Positions 8,772 through 21,280 of a stretch of DNA of 64,000 bases are shown one piece after another (positions within the stretch are counted from its first letter, which is position 1; each line of letters opens with the position of its first letter). Where the stretch lies: the NCBI GenBank assembly GCA_012064415.1, contig SSNU01000348.1, forward strand, positions 74,029 to 138,028, in the 5' to 3' direction. The notes below the pieces were generated by a model. The model searched no databases, was not told the origin of the DNA, and saw only the letters and a program-made list of their open reading frames with translations. The stretch is from Gyrodactylus bullatarudis. Lineage: Eukaryota; Platyhelminthes; Monogenea; Gyrodactylidea; Gyrodactylidae. The position numbers and the translations under genes are program-made.

Positions 8772-11700
8772 ATGATTACAATGATACCAGAAATTCTTTC
8801 AAATAATGAGGTTCTTATGGATAAAAAATCTCTTGATCTCAATTCTTACGACGAAATCATCAACAGTAAAGATGATAAATCTCCATCAAATCACAACTAT
8901 CAAGAAGTACTTATTGAAGGATATAGCATTCTTGCATTTGAAACTCTTGATGATTTGAATGTAAGCTTTCTCTTCATTCTATACTTTCGTCGAAACATTT
9001 TATTGACTTTCAAATTTAGAATTATTCGTCTAAATGCCAGAAATCTTGTGATGACGGAAAAAACAAGAGTCGTCGAAAGAAACGTCATCTAGCCTTGAAA
9101 CGAAATCATTTGGAAAATACTAGAGTGAGTTTTAGTAACAAATTTTTTCAAGTTTCATCTTCATTATTCAATTATAAACTAGAAATATCTTTCTACATTT
9201 AATATAATAAAATTTGGAATTTCTTGAAAATCTTGCAAAAAACTTGATTATCTACACTGCCTTGATGACCAGTATATTTTAGGTACCAGCAAATTTTCTT
9301 TATATTACTAATACTCGTTCATATTAAAGGTAAAAATTATTGATCATAAAAAAAATTCGGAAATTAGTTAATTTTCTCACAAATTTATTTCATAAATTTT
9401 ATTCAGAATGAATTCGACTCTGAATCGGAAAATCGTAAATTAGAAGCTGAAAATTCCCCTAAAGCCAAACGTATAAAACTTAAATTGAAGCAGATTGAAG
9501 ATCTTTCTCATGTTGCAAAGACTCCGAATCCTATCAAAAAGCGCCCAATCAAGAGATCTTTAACAACTCCTCCATCGAGTCGACCAAAGATCACTGTCAA
9601 ACGCCGAAGTAAATCTGTTAATGACATTGGAAGCCTAATTGCTCCTACAATTCCTCCAAAAGTGAGTCATTTTCTTTTCTCGCCCTCAAAATAATTTTAA
9701 ACATTTTATTTGTACATTTGTCAAAAGTTTGTTTTTAATTAATAAAAATTAATTGCATATTTTTCACATAAAGGCACCCAATATATCAAGAAACCTAAGC
9801 AAAAATATATCTCCTTTCAAGAAAAACTTTTCCAATCCTCAGAATGCCGAACTGCACAATGTACCTTTGAAACAAACTTCGTCTCCAAAGGTTGTATCCG
9901 AAGAAATTGAACCCTCTAATAATATTCTCTCTCGCCCAGAGATGATTCAAAGCCTATCCAAATTACTAAACATATCCGTTGAAGATGTTAAGAATCTTAT
10001 TAGGAATCCTGCTTTTATTAAGCTATATCGAATTTCCCTAGCGGCTCTTTCCAAACAACAAGAATTTGATCATCAGGAAACATCTGCAACCAGTGCTAAA
10101 CCTCATCCACCCGTTTATCCACAAAAAGAGGATCAAAAGTAAGTTCCTTGAAAATGCTAGAATTTTAACTATTATTTTTATCCCATTTGTGTACTCTATT
10201 AGAATTATTTAATACAGTAATTCAAAATTTGAATAAAATGTAAGTTTGCATGTAGTTCTTTTTGACCAGGCGGTATGAGCTCGTTTTTTATTAATTTTTA
10301 ATTCAAATCAAAAACTGCATACATCAGGTAAATCTCTTTTTCTAGACTTGCAACGTCAAACAACTTTGGGAATATTGGATATTCACCAAGCATGATCAAG
10401 CGTATGAATTTCCCTCGTCCCAATACACAATTTCCAGGACCCATGACACATGCAGCAAATTATTTCAAGCCCAAAGCTCCATTAGTTCACATTCAGAATG
10501 GAATTAGAACTCGTTTAGACTCAAATGCTCACACCAACTTTGTCCCTCGAAGTATTATCCTGATGAATGAGAAATCCGGTGAGTTCTCTCTCAGTCCAGA
10601 GATTATCCTAGGGCTTTCTTTTAATTATGATTTTTAATAATCTTTGGAATTTGATCATTTGGAAGTGAATTTAGAGTAAACTTGAAATATTTACGAGCTC
10701 AAAAGTTACTTTATATATTTTATTATACAATACTCAATTCAATAGTCTTCTCTTTTCTCTTGATTCATTCCAAGAGAAAAGTAAAGGTCAGAGCGAGACA
10801 AAATTTGAGCTAATCAGTCACTAATTAAATTATTGTTATACTTGATTGAGTTCTTTTATTAAATTTTTATTTCATCTCTTCTAATTAGAGCCAATGCTGC
10901 CTTTGAATTTGAGTGTAAAGAAATCTCAAGAATCATCACCAAAGCGTTTTATCAATAATAAAAACAATGATCCAAAAAAGATTAACTTTCTCAAGCGTTT
11001 TGATGATATCCAATTATTTATGAAGAATAATAATTCAAATGCTCCTTCTTCCTCTGAAATGGAGTCTACCCGTATGCAATCACCCAAAATCAATCTATCC
11101 AACAATGCCTCCACGACTACTATCACTACAAATAATAATAATCTTACTAACTGTAGCAATAGAATTCCAGTAAGCCATTTATTCTCTAGATAATACAATT
11201 TTCAACAAGTTTGATAGAAATACTAATGAGAATTTCCCATAATAATCTTCATTATTTCAAAATTATAACTCTCTGTCTATTTTAAACTTTTATATGCTAT
11301 GTAACGAATTTTATTCTTGCAAGCATATGTCCTAATTAGACTTCTGCAAAAGAAAAATTCTTCTAGTAAATAAGCCAAAAAGTTGGTTTTAATAGAAATA
11401 TCTTTTTTCTGTTTTTCTAAATCATCAAAAAGATATCTAAATATCATATGTCATTATTACCTGATTGAAATTCCATAGAAAAAAAAAGTGAAATTCTTTG
11501 AATATTTTTTTAGAATGCATTATTAGCTCCACCCCTTGAATTGAACAAATATCATTACCAAGTCTATAATTTAATTATTTTACTCTACAATTTTTTAAAA
11601 TCAAGAGTGCTCCTACCAAAAAGACCCCAATAAAATGGTGTGATGCCCATGTTCGTATTGCCTACAACATTTACTATGCAAATGCTATTCAAAAGAATCC

Positions 11701-14700
11701 AAATCTAATGCAACCAAGATTAAACACGCCGTTAATGAATAAAACTAGCGACCCAAGCCATTTAAATCATCCCCAGATGAATGCTAATGTAAATGGTGGT
11801 ACCCTGCCCAGTCATCGTATGAGATTGCCAAAGCCCCAGCATCATCCAGCACCTCGTATGCCAGCTAATGGTCGAGGTATCGGTCAAGCTTTTCCTGGTA
11901 CACGTGCCATGCCACCTGTAAATAATGCCTACATTAATTATAGAAATTCACAAAATTTCCCAAAAGATTCTCAACCCAATAAAGGTATGTCTAACTTAAT
12001 TATCAAATTATTGATTATTCGGTTTGTGTATATTTTTCTCCCTATCTCGACAATTTCGCATGTCAACTTGTCTGTTCAACATTTCTTCTCTTATTTTGCT
12101 CTTCCTATTTTTTTTAAGCTTACTTTTCTACGAAATTGGCGCAGAAATTAATAATGATGCTATCTACGTTTTTTTCTATTTTATTCTCCTGCGTATAAAC
12201 CTAGTTTTATATTGATAATAGTTTGACAGTAATGAATTATGACTGCTTCTATCATCTCAACATTTAGAAACGTATTAAAAAGCAATGTGCTTCTGCGTTC
12301 TTTCGAATGCATTTGCCTTTTTTCTGTAAATGCATCACTCTGAATACTGTGGATAAATTTATTTTCCAAAGAATCAAGCATTACAATTATTTGTTCCCTC
12401 ATTTATATTTTATCATAAAGCCTTTAAGGGCCCACCGGCTCATTTCTCTGCCTCACCATTATTTACTCTCCTCTTCACTTTTACCCCTAATTCGAAAGGA
12501 AAACTATTACTACACCTAGTTAATATGAAAATGGGAATTTTTACAAAATTCTCATTTTTTTCATCAAGAAATCGAATTTGATAAAGATTTTTTGGAATCT
12601 AGATCATGCTAATTTCAAGTGAGAGAGTGATCAAAACTTGATTCTTTGATGCACAATAAGACAAGAAAGCTGATTAACTTTTGATAAGTTTGTCAATTCT
12701 TCAGAGATCTTGAATCATCAAAATTTCATCGATTTTCAAGTAGGCAAAATGATCAAAAAATCAAAATTATATTTTCACACGATGATGAGGGTAATTCTCA
12801 ATATCAGATTCAGCAAATTTGATTTCTCTTTTATTCTTGATCCCAAATTTCAGCTTATAATCACTTTTTGACTTTGAAATCAGCAAAATTTTTCAATTCA
12901 AAGTTCAAAAAATGGGAATTTGGCGTTAACTCGAGATTTGAAATATGCCCTAATTTCCTTAGAAATTAATTTTTTCAAAATTTTTTTCTTCATATCGTCA
13001 TGATCTAGATTCCAAATAATCTTGATGAAAATATTTAGAATTTTTTCAAAATCATAAATTCCCATCTTCATATGTTGTAGTTACTCACCAGTTAGTTCAA
13101 TGTCGATCGAGGTGTGAAAAGAGAATCTCTAACAAAGATATATTACAGTAGATTAAGGTAGAATGACAGTAATAAGCTGTGTAATAAAAATATATTTTGT
13201 TCTAATATACATGGTTTTTCAATATCCATGACCTTCTGAGTTGATAATTAACTTTGCGTATACTGTCTTATATTTATGGTTACTTAATTGCGATAAGTAA
13301 GATGAGTGACTAATCCCAGCAAGCTTTGATCTCAAAGTCCAACCATTTTCTTGTACTTTGATCTCAGATGAAATTCATGTGATATCGTTTATGTGGTAAT
13401 TTTTTATTGTAAACATCTATTTTCTTGGAGAATTTATCTCAAAGAACTAGGACATCTAAAAGTCCTCTTGACTGTTTGACGTCTATTTTCTATATGGAGA
13501 CAATTCAATTTTTGGTTGCTTACAGTAAAATATTTCTATTGAAACATCTTATTTTTATTGAAACACAAATTGTATTGCTGCATTCTGATTGGTCGAGATA
13601 AATAATACTTAATTAGGCGGTAAATATTCGTGTTTCAATAAAAATAAGATGTTTCAGTAGAAATATTTTTACTGTAACAGGTTTGAAATTTATTAGGACC
13701 TAGAGCCCCGGTTTGCCCTTAAGATATTTATTCACACGCAGGAGTATATTCAGGCTCCAATGAGTAGCTTGAATATGTACTTCAAAATAACTAAAACTTT
13801 CTGGGAATATATCTAGATTAGGACTAATAATCACATCTTGAGATAAATTGAACTTAAACAGCTGTCTGGCCCAGTGTGTATCCTGTCCATCCAAGTATAA
13901 ATTAATTTTTACACCTGCTGAGTTTGAATCTTCTGCACGGTAGAATTTGAAATTATTTTCTAAATTTATCATCTTAGAGTTTACAGGAAAACTTTTAGCA
14001 TCATTCAATTCGTCAGTGTCTTCTGATTACCAAAGACCGTGTGAATTTTTCTATTTCGACAATTTTTTCAAGAGAAGCGGTACTCTGATATGTTTATTTC
14101 AAACTGTCATATTTCTAAACAAACTATCTCCTTACTCCTGTTAATAGATCTCTTTGATTATGCTTGTCAGAAAATAAATTTCTATTTCGCCCTAATTTTC
14201 GTAATTGCCTTAATTTTAGGATCCTGAAAAAAGGGGAACATCGTTTTATTTCGATGCCCTACTAAGAACATATTTTAACATACCTCTCTCTTACAATCAT
14301 CAAAATATTTCTCATAAACAACAGAACTGTTTAGCCTATCCAACCAGTGATATTAGAATGAATAAAAAGATTTTTGAATAAAATCAATGCAAACATTAAT
14401 TTTCACTTTTCATGATGACAAAAAAAACTTGATTAGCCTCCCTGTCTCTCTACCCATCCGGTCTCTCAACTATAGCAAGCTTCATTAATCAAGCATTCTA
14501 TCATTTTTCAGAATTCTCTATAGATTTTATGGCTTTATAACATTTAAAGTCTCTCTCTTACTTTTACTCTGAATTTCATTCACCACAGCTCTATTTATGA
14601 TTTTACACTGATGATTTAATGGTGGTAAAATATCAAGAAGATAATTTACGTTCCATCTATCACTACTAGTGTCGTGATCCCAACTTTAATCCTTGATCAA

Positions 14701-15900
14701 TATTATCATTTGCAAGAAATAAAATTTTTCTCAATCTATCGTCATACATACTCTTGAGATAGAATCACTTCTTACCTTACCTAGTACACATTGGTACATA
14801 TAAAAGTATTCAAAGCGTGTAAAAACTGAAGACATCTCCTTATCTTGATGGTATTCACTCAGGCTTTCAATTTTATGACTTTTAACAGAAATTCTTTTTA
14901 TCAGTTCAATAGCTTTAGTTTATTAATTCTTTTCAATAATAATTTTGACATGAAAGATTAATTTTTTTCTCACTGTCACACTAATTTCAGCTGAATAATA
15001 CATGCATTTTGTTACGCCTATTTGAGTAATGATTATCTGACATAAATCAAATGAACTCATCATTTGGTCTTTTATATTTTTCCATTCTCCATTTAAAAGA
15101 TAAATGAGAAAAGTTGACAATTGCAAATTATTACCTATGTGTAGATTAATAGGCATCAAAATACTAAGAGATGACAATAATTAATTGAAACCTTTTCTCT
15201 CTAGAAAGGTAACTTTATTCAAGATATTATTATTATTATTTTGATCTAAAGATTCAATCAAATAATAATAGATAAACTTGTAATCTCACCCGGCTCTCTT
15301 GCTCTCTTGATCAAAGCGGGTTGTATTGTATTTATCATTTTCTTACTCTCTAATCCAATAAATAAGACTTCTACTTGAATTCACTATTAATGAATCCAAA
15401 TTATTCATTAACTAAATAATAATATTTTTGCAGTCAACAGTTCAATGTTCAATCCGTCAACTGTAAATAATCACACCAATAGTCCTTCAAACAGTCACAA
15501 TAATAACGGGGCGTCACTTTATCCTAACCAGAATGGTAACAGCCACCCTGTTAATGGTACCTATCGTTCTCTCCAGCGATACCCCCCCTTCCCATCAGGT
15601 CCTGTAAATCAATCAGTTCCTCATCCTTTTTCCTCACAACTATCACCAATGCAGAATCATCTTCCACCCCATTATGATGTCAATTCATCATCAGGTGTCT
15701 CAATGGAGCAGTACTATCATATTTTCCAGGAATTCTGCAAGAACCTTGCTCAACGAACCCCAGATCCAAGTCAGATGAACAATAATCACATTCCAAGTGT
15801 TGGGGATCTTCATGAAAATCCTCAGAAATTACCATTCCCAATCAACAATAAGAGCAACAATAATAATAATTCAAACAATAGTCCTTCCTTTTTCCCTTAA
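8772..15900 (+). CDS. AUTS2: AUTS2/fibrosin-family protein (tay bridge-like), eight exons
   Basis: Exons: 8772-8960, 9020-9124, 9407-9661, 9774-10138, 10346-10578, 10889-11169, 11606-11984, 15434-15900. All have GT..AG borders and matching phases, and the total is exactly 758 codons including TAA (757 residues). Two family signatures identify it. Near residue 48 IEGYSILAFETLDDL matches the AUTS2/FBRS block IIDGF...F-TFEALE, and it is followed by a basic nuclear segment and an acidic DSESE patch. At residues 485-499 IKWCDAHVRIAYNIY matches KWCAMHVHIAWQIYHHQQ. The rest is Pro/Asn/Ser/Gln-rich low complexity, with Asn runs near the C-terminus. Vertebrate members act in non-canonical PRC1 complexes and transcriptional activation; function here is inferred. 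It is shorter than human AUTS2 (about 1,260 residues). Non-coding upstream exons could exist. Confidence 0.78.
12527..13075. repeat. Foldback element, family F1, copy 1
   Basis: The outer arm starting near 12530 (aatgggaattttta ... catcaag ... ttttttggaatctagatcatg) is matched in reverse complement at about 12960-13070. Family words such as 'ggaatctagatcatg', 'caaattcccat' and 'aatcatcaaaatttcatcg' recur near 23.45-23.72, 45.71-46.18, 46.55-47.21 and 57.33-57.48 kb. There is no coding capacity. Confidence 0.65.
13523..13674. repeat. TA-flanked MITE, copy 1 (152 bp)
   Basis: The tips CAGTAAAATATTTCTATTG and their inverse are bordered by TA (13521-13522, 13675-13676). The centre has TGCTGCATTCTGATTGGTCG. 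A second copy with the same tips and centre is at 38892-39058. The CAGT tip and TA duplication suggest Tc1/mariner mobilisation. Confidence 0.8.
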
Positions 15901-18900
15901 ATTTTATTTTTATAACTCAAACATACTGCTCAAACTCACATAAAAATTGTACATAAATATATATATATTAAAACATTCCTCTTATAGATTAAATGTAAAT
16001 ATATATTATTATCAACATTGAAGAGCTTTAACCCTTGTTATTATTGGAATAAAACTCACCAAAAATCATATCCCATATTCATGTAAATTGAAGAAAAGTT
16101 TTATGATTCTCACCCAGAAAAAAAGCTATTTATGGCTGTGATTAGTAACTTTCTAAATGGAATTTTTTTTTCAAATCTCCTGTTCAGATCTTCTTATCAA
16201 TTAAACCTTGATATGAGAAACCAAATGTGTCAAATATCCACTTCCACGTAATATTATTATTACCCGAACAAAATTCATCAATGTAGTTTCTACCCAACAA
16301 GCTTATTATCGATCCTTTTTTACGATTCCAAGCAAACTATCTTCAGATTCATTTATAAAGGATGATGCTTTGTAAAAAAGGAATAGATTACTAATGTATT
16401 ATTTTTCTCACAATTCCACTGTTATACATTTTAATTATTTAGAAAGTGGTTGAATAAATAAATTCTGATAATCATTCAAATTAAATGTCCCTGCTTGAAT
16501 TTCTTACTTGGAACCTAGGGACTTTTACATATCTAATTATGACACATAAAAACAAAATTAAAAAAGGAAGATCTCTTTTTTGTCTTTGAATGATCATAAA
16601 ATAAGAATAGCAATTAATTATAGATAAGATAAAATGTTGAGAAAACTGCAAAAGCATTGACCTAGTGTAAGAAATTTAGACTGTAAATAAGGGCTTGTTG
16701 ATGGATTTTCAGGAGCAAATTTACAAAGACGATGATATACTTTATCATTGATTATAATATGCTTTACAAATTTTCATTAGATTAGCCTCTTTTGAAAATG
16801 GAATTAAAACCGGAAAAAATTTTTTTTGAAGGATCAAACTGGTTAGCATTTCACAGCAAAATTTCAAAGGGTGAGAAGATTTGATCTCGGAACGTATAGT
16901 TATTATTAATTAATTTTTCATATGAAATTTTTTAGTTCGATTTTTCTTTTAACAGTTTTCCAAAAATGTATCAGCTTCAGGTCAAATATCCTTACAGTAA
17001 ATATATAACACAAGCCCTTAAGACAACAACAGACCATCAACATGAAGTATGATCTTATATCGGTTTAAAATAATCTCTCCATAGAACTCAATTTATTAAG
17101 AACTGCTAAAGGGACGTTTGATTTGATTGTCTGTGTTTCGAAAAGAGACAATATTTCTAATTAAAATTATCAAACCGAAATAGAAATCGGAAATTGAATT
17201 TTTGAAACATCATGATATTTTAGTTACATCGAAAATATTGGTCAACTTCGAGATGGATTAATTGACTCAAAAGTTTACCTCATTTACAAAGACACCTGTT
17301 TTCTCAGTAATTTTGAATTAAATTGATTTTAAAATTCAATAAAATATGCAAATAAAATTTGATTGTTCTTAAGAAATAGAATAATTCTTAAAGTTCGTTG
17401 GAAATAGGTTTTGAAAAGAGTACCTCACAAGTTAAACATTTTGCTGGCTTAGCAATTTTTCGACACGTCCTTCTTCTCATAAAATAGCAGTGAGAATACC
17501 CTGAAAGTTTGAATGTGATATCTTTTCTCATTTTCATTATTTTTACTGAGTCAACATGTACATTGTATTTTATTCATTGAATACCCTGTTCTCAGATTTG
17601 TACTGAGCGCAAAATGTTGCTTTTCGTGAGGATTTATTAAATTAAAACTTAACACAATGTTTTTATTCACATGATATTCTAGTAATATTGATCAAAGGAT
17701 ATTTTTAGTTACTATTCTCAATGACTCATCTTATCAAAATTACCAATAAGTAGATAATAGTAATAAGATTCTAGAAATATGTAAGAAAATATATTTAAAA
17801 AATAGGGCGTACTATTAGGAAGTTGTCAACAAGATCGCATGATCAATAACCTCAATAAAGGTACCTTCTCCAGTCGATGAAGGGATCATCATCTGAAAAA
17901 CATACAATATTCCAATTGAAACTCTTTTATTAATATATTTTTGAGATTTCAAATTCCTCATTGGAACAAAACATTTCTGTTTTTACTTTAATCGAGAATT
18001 TTTCAATTTTAAATTTTTCTTACGAGTAGATTTGTGAAATCAAAAAATTCAAATTTTAATGAAGGTATTTTATCTGCTTTTATCTCTAAAAGTCTTATTG
18101 AGATTTATCGAATCATTGTGGAAATTCAAGTCTTAAATTAATATAGCAATATTAAAAGTTCTACAGAAAATTTTAATTATTCTCTATAGATGCAGGTAAG
18201 CGATTTTCTAATTTAGTGGGAAACTACTTTGAGTTTCATTGGTCAAAAAACTATACGTCATTCATTGATTAACATTCTCGAATAAAATTCCCTCTTATTT
18301 TTTTACTCAGGCCCTTCAATTATAATTATATGTATGTTTTTTTAGGTCTAATACAAAAATATCTAACATACATAAATTCATTTTAAAATACAATTTCAAA
18401 TGTCTTTTATGGAACAAGATATACACTCAACCATATAAACCTATAATTATTTCTCTCCTTTAGCTAAAGTCTCTAATTAAAAAAGACAAAAACTTGCAGT
18501 GTGTATAATTATAATAATGATAATAATAGATGGGAGATATTTTTCTCCCTGCACGACTATAGAGCTTATGTAAAATTTCATAATACGTAATTATATGGTA
18601 GTTCAAAATAAAATCTTTTATCACGCTGACCGAAAGATTTTCTCAAAAAAGGATTGAAAATATTCGGTACAATATACTTATCCACCAGTTTTGGAGCTTG
18701 AGAAAGCACAAACTCTATTTTCGAATCTTGAAACAGTAATAAAGGGTAATTACTAATCACACTAAACTTCCTAAAAAAATTATGAGAGTTAAACCGGACG
18801 ATAATAACTTTTTCGTGTAATTACTAATGAGTAGAAGTAAAATTATATTTTTAAAATAAACATTCTGTTCGATCATATATGAGTAATTTTTCATCATTTC

Positions 18901-19200
18901 AAGCTGAAACTTCAGCATTGACTTATTCTTTTCATATTCTATCGTTATGCCAATTTTTATTCAATTGACTTCTCTCAAAAAAAGTTAATTTTTATTCATG
19001 CAATCATCATAAAATTAGCACTATTCGATGCAGAATAAAAAATTATCTATTAATCTCAAATCTCATGCTATAATAGTTTTTCAATTAGGATATATGAAGG
19101 TTTAAAGACGAGACCATTTTTGTAAAAAAGTTTAGATTCAAGTTTTTTTCTTTTTTTCCCATTCAAGATTCTAGAGAACCCCTTTTTCGGCTAAGAAGCT
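15901..19200. other. Intergenic, no gene recognised
   Basis: This begins with the 3' UTR of the AUTS2-like gene. The rest is AT-rich sequence with no frame of recognisable composition, no RNA gene and no clear repeat boundary. Confidence 0.5.
16049..16054 (+). terminator. AUTS2-like gene polyadenylation signal AATAAA
   Basis: It is the first canonical signal, about 150 bases after the stop at 15900. Confidence 0.55.
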
Positions 19201-19532
19201 CTGGGGTTCCTAAGTTCGCGGCGAATAGAACATACAGTTGTGCCCAAGTTTAGGTGTATGAGAAATATCACACTCCATTTTTCCTATGAAAAATAGATTT
19301 TTCTCTTCATAGATCTACCTAAAAGTAGAACAAGTTTTTTGAAAGATAATTTTATGGCCGAAATTTCACAGTTTTTTAGTTTTTTAATTTAAAGAGAATT
19401 TTCTCTTGATTCGATCATTACCCCTAAACCTTATTGAATTCTTCCAATGAACATGAAAAATCTTGAAAATAAACTTTGATAAAAAAGGCAATGTGTCACA
19501 TTTATATAATAGATTTTTATTCATAAAATAAG

Positions 19533-19840
19533 TTATTTAAAATAGTTACAGAAATAATTATGCGAATCTGGTATAAATTGAGTAAGATAAATGCATATCT
19601 GTGATAATTTCATGTTTTTAAAAATTGAAAAATTGATCTGAAATCTGGCTCTTAAGGGGAGTATGGTGTGAAGCAAGATAGAAAACCCACTCCCTTGTCT
19701 GAGGTTATATCTTGATTGGGGTGTGGAAAGTCGTTTACTGTAAAGGGATGCTGCAGTTGCAATTCTTCGGGGCCATAATGGATACATATTTGCCATCTCT
19801 AAGAGTTTTTGTAAGAATGAGGGCCAAGACAGGAGCGGAG
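19533..19840 (-). pseudogene. LINE reverse-transcriptase C-terminal fragment
   Basis: The minus-strand frame has YPLWPRRIATAASLYSK and SRYNLRQGS. This aligns by eye with the C-terminal end of the LINE ORF at 42135-42914 (SPLWVRRMAF ... GYNLRNSCY). It is 5'-truncated and sits inside the TIR element at 19235-20316. Confidence 0.6.
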
Positions 19841-19901
19841 ATAAAGGTATTGAATACTTTCCATCTTCTTACATATTGTCTGATGAATTAGACATAAGAG
19901 A

Positions 19902-20074
19902 CCGGTGTGGCGTAGTGGTATCTCTCTCACCTCTCATTCGGACCCTCTTACTCTCACCTATTCAAACCTTCCCACACCGGGCACATTAAACACTCTTTCT
20001 CTGTTCTCTTATTTGTGCAATCATTAATCTTTATAATTCTGTATATGAATAAAAATGTTCGATTTCAAAAAAAG
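19902..20074 (+). repeat. tRNA-derived SINE, copy 2
   Basis: The head has A box TGGCGTAGTGG, then TCTCTCACCTCTCATTCGG, a B-box-like TATTCAAACCT and CCCACACCGGGCA. The body AACACTCTTTCTCTGTTCTC and a 3' tail ending TTCGATTTCAAAAAAA follow. It is one of three copies and gives the full-length layout. Confidence 0.85.
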
Positions 20075-20316
20075 ACGAACGTTTTTAATAGGTAAAAGTT
20101 CAATAATTATTATAATTTTAGTTTATAATTATGGGTTTTAATTTAGTTTCAAACATTCTCTATGGTAGCTTAATTAATTAATTACATCTTCATGTCCAAA
20201 TAAAAGTCAATCACGAATTCTTTCAAAAGTCGTTTCAGTGTCTTGATGTGAAAAACTATTTTCATAGGAAAAATGGAGTGTGCGATTTCTCATACGGCAA
20301 AACTGGGGCACAACTG

Positions 20317-20882
20317 TAGTCTATTGCTCGTATCCTCCCCCTTTAAGCCTTGAGACCTTACCACCCATTGTCAGGTAGCAAGGGTTCCCAAAGGATCATT
20401 AGTTGCCATGTATGTGCTCGTCATGACACTCTCTCAGGTGCTTTCTTGATCTCCTACCCGAATTATAGTTCGCATAGAACTGGTCTTTAGGGCAGATATG
20501 TGGAGATGGCGGCTTTACTTTACAGGACATTGTTTCTTTTTGTGTGCATTTTTAGAGCGAGATTAGAATTGGCAACGTAAAGGCACAGCTCACAATTAAA
20601 TGCCTGGAACTTCGCTTCCGGCGCATTCAGCATGAACCTACTTTTAGCGTAAAAGTAGATGCGCTCTTTATTCATCATCCGTGCCCTTTTTCGGCACTCA
20701 AATTCGTTTACTCTCCCCCTTTCATTATAATGAAATAATTATTTGTCTCAATCAGCATGTTTGTGTTCCATTGTTATAACCCTTTAGAGAGATGGGAATC
20801 AATTTCAATGCGGTTCTCAATTTCTATTGGCTTTTATTTTAATCTGTTTACAACTCAAGAAACCTAGCATAATTTTAGCAAA
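20317..20882. other. Unclassified sequence upstream of the pogo-like fragment
   Basis: It is less AT-rich than its surroundings. It contains a small hairpin (ctacttttagcgtaaaagtag near 20640) and a stem-loop GTGCC-CTTTTTC-GGCAC near 20690. The words 'aaaagtag' and 'gcgc' recall 22570. It may be the 5' part of the DNA transposon whose transposase fragment follows. I recognise no gene. Confidence 0.35.
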
Positions 20883-21179
20883 ATGCCACGAGCCACACGA
20901 CTTAATCTAAGAGAACAATTGAAAATTGTCGCGCTTCGCGATAATTACCTTACCTATGATGAAATTGCTCGCTAAAGAGAATGTACACTGTACAGTTAAC
21001 CAGGTTCAGGCTACAGTCAAGAAAGACTCGAGGTCGAAATGATTAAATACTGTATTGACATCAAAAAGGGTCTAGCATATGAAAAACTTTTTAAAGAGTT
21101 TCAAAGATTAGAGGCCATCAACGATGTTAGTGCTGGCAAGGAATGGTTGAAGAGATTTATTTTTACTCTCGAACCATAA
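20883..21179 (+). pseudogene. pogo/Tigger-type transposase N-terminal fragment
   Basis: The frame opens MPRATRLNLREQLKIVALRD and then TYDEIA, a helix-turn-helix. It is broken by a stop and a frame change near 20970; the continuation A-K-E-N-V-H-C-T-V-N-Q-V-Q-A-T-V is in another frame. It resumes as RLEVEMIKYCIDIKKGLAYE ... AGKEWLKRF, the second DNA-binding helix group of CENP-B-like transposases. It ends at TAA with no catalytic DDE domain. Confidence 0.6.
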
Positions 21180-21280
21180 GTTAATTCTTTATTTAATTTA
21201 TGTAATTATCAGAAATTGTCAAGATGACGAATTAATTTCTTCATTCAAAATTATGTTTTTATAATAAAATTTATTAAAAA

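Larger units (their letters stand above)
11985..15433 (+). other. Long last intron (3.4 kb) of the AUTS2-like gene
   Basis: The donor is GTATGT and the acceptor TTTTGCAG; the phase-1 join makes GTC (Val). It contains the foldback at 12527-13075 and the TA-flanked MITE at 13523-13674. Between 13700 and 15400 I see only AT-rich sequence with short open frames that have no family likeness. Confidence 0.8.
19235..20316. mobile_element. Tc1/mariner-type TIR element carrying LINE and SINE insertions (1082 bp)
   Basis: Inverted repeats of about 70 bp start CAGTTGTGCCC at both tips and run to the shared segment CTCCATTTTTCCTATGAAAA. TA dinucleotides flank both ends (19233-19234 and 20317-20318). No transposase remains. 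The inside is a LINE 3' fragment on the minus strand and a tRNA-SINE on the plus strand. Confidence 0.75.

Noticed and set aside
10926..11198. Minus-strand frame opposite AUTS2-like exon 6
   Set aside because: Shadow of the plus-strand exon, produced by its Asn/Thr-rich codons.
20685..20715. Histone-type 3' stem-loop (GTGCC-CTTTTTC-GGCAC)
   Set aside because: The loop and stem bases do not fit the histone consensus and no histone frame is nearby.
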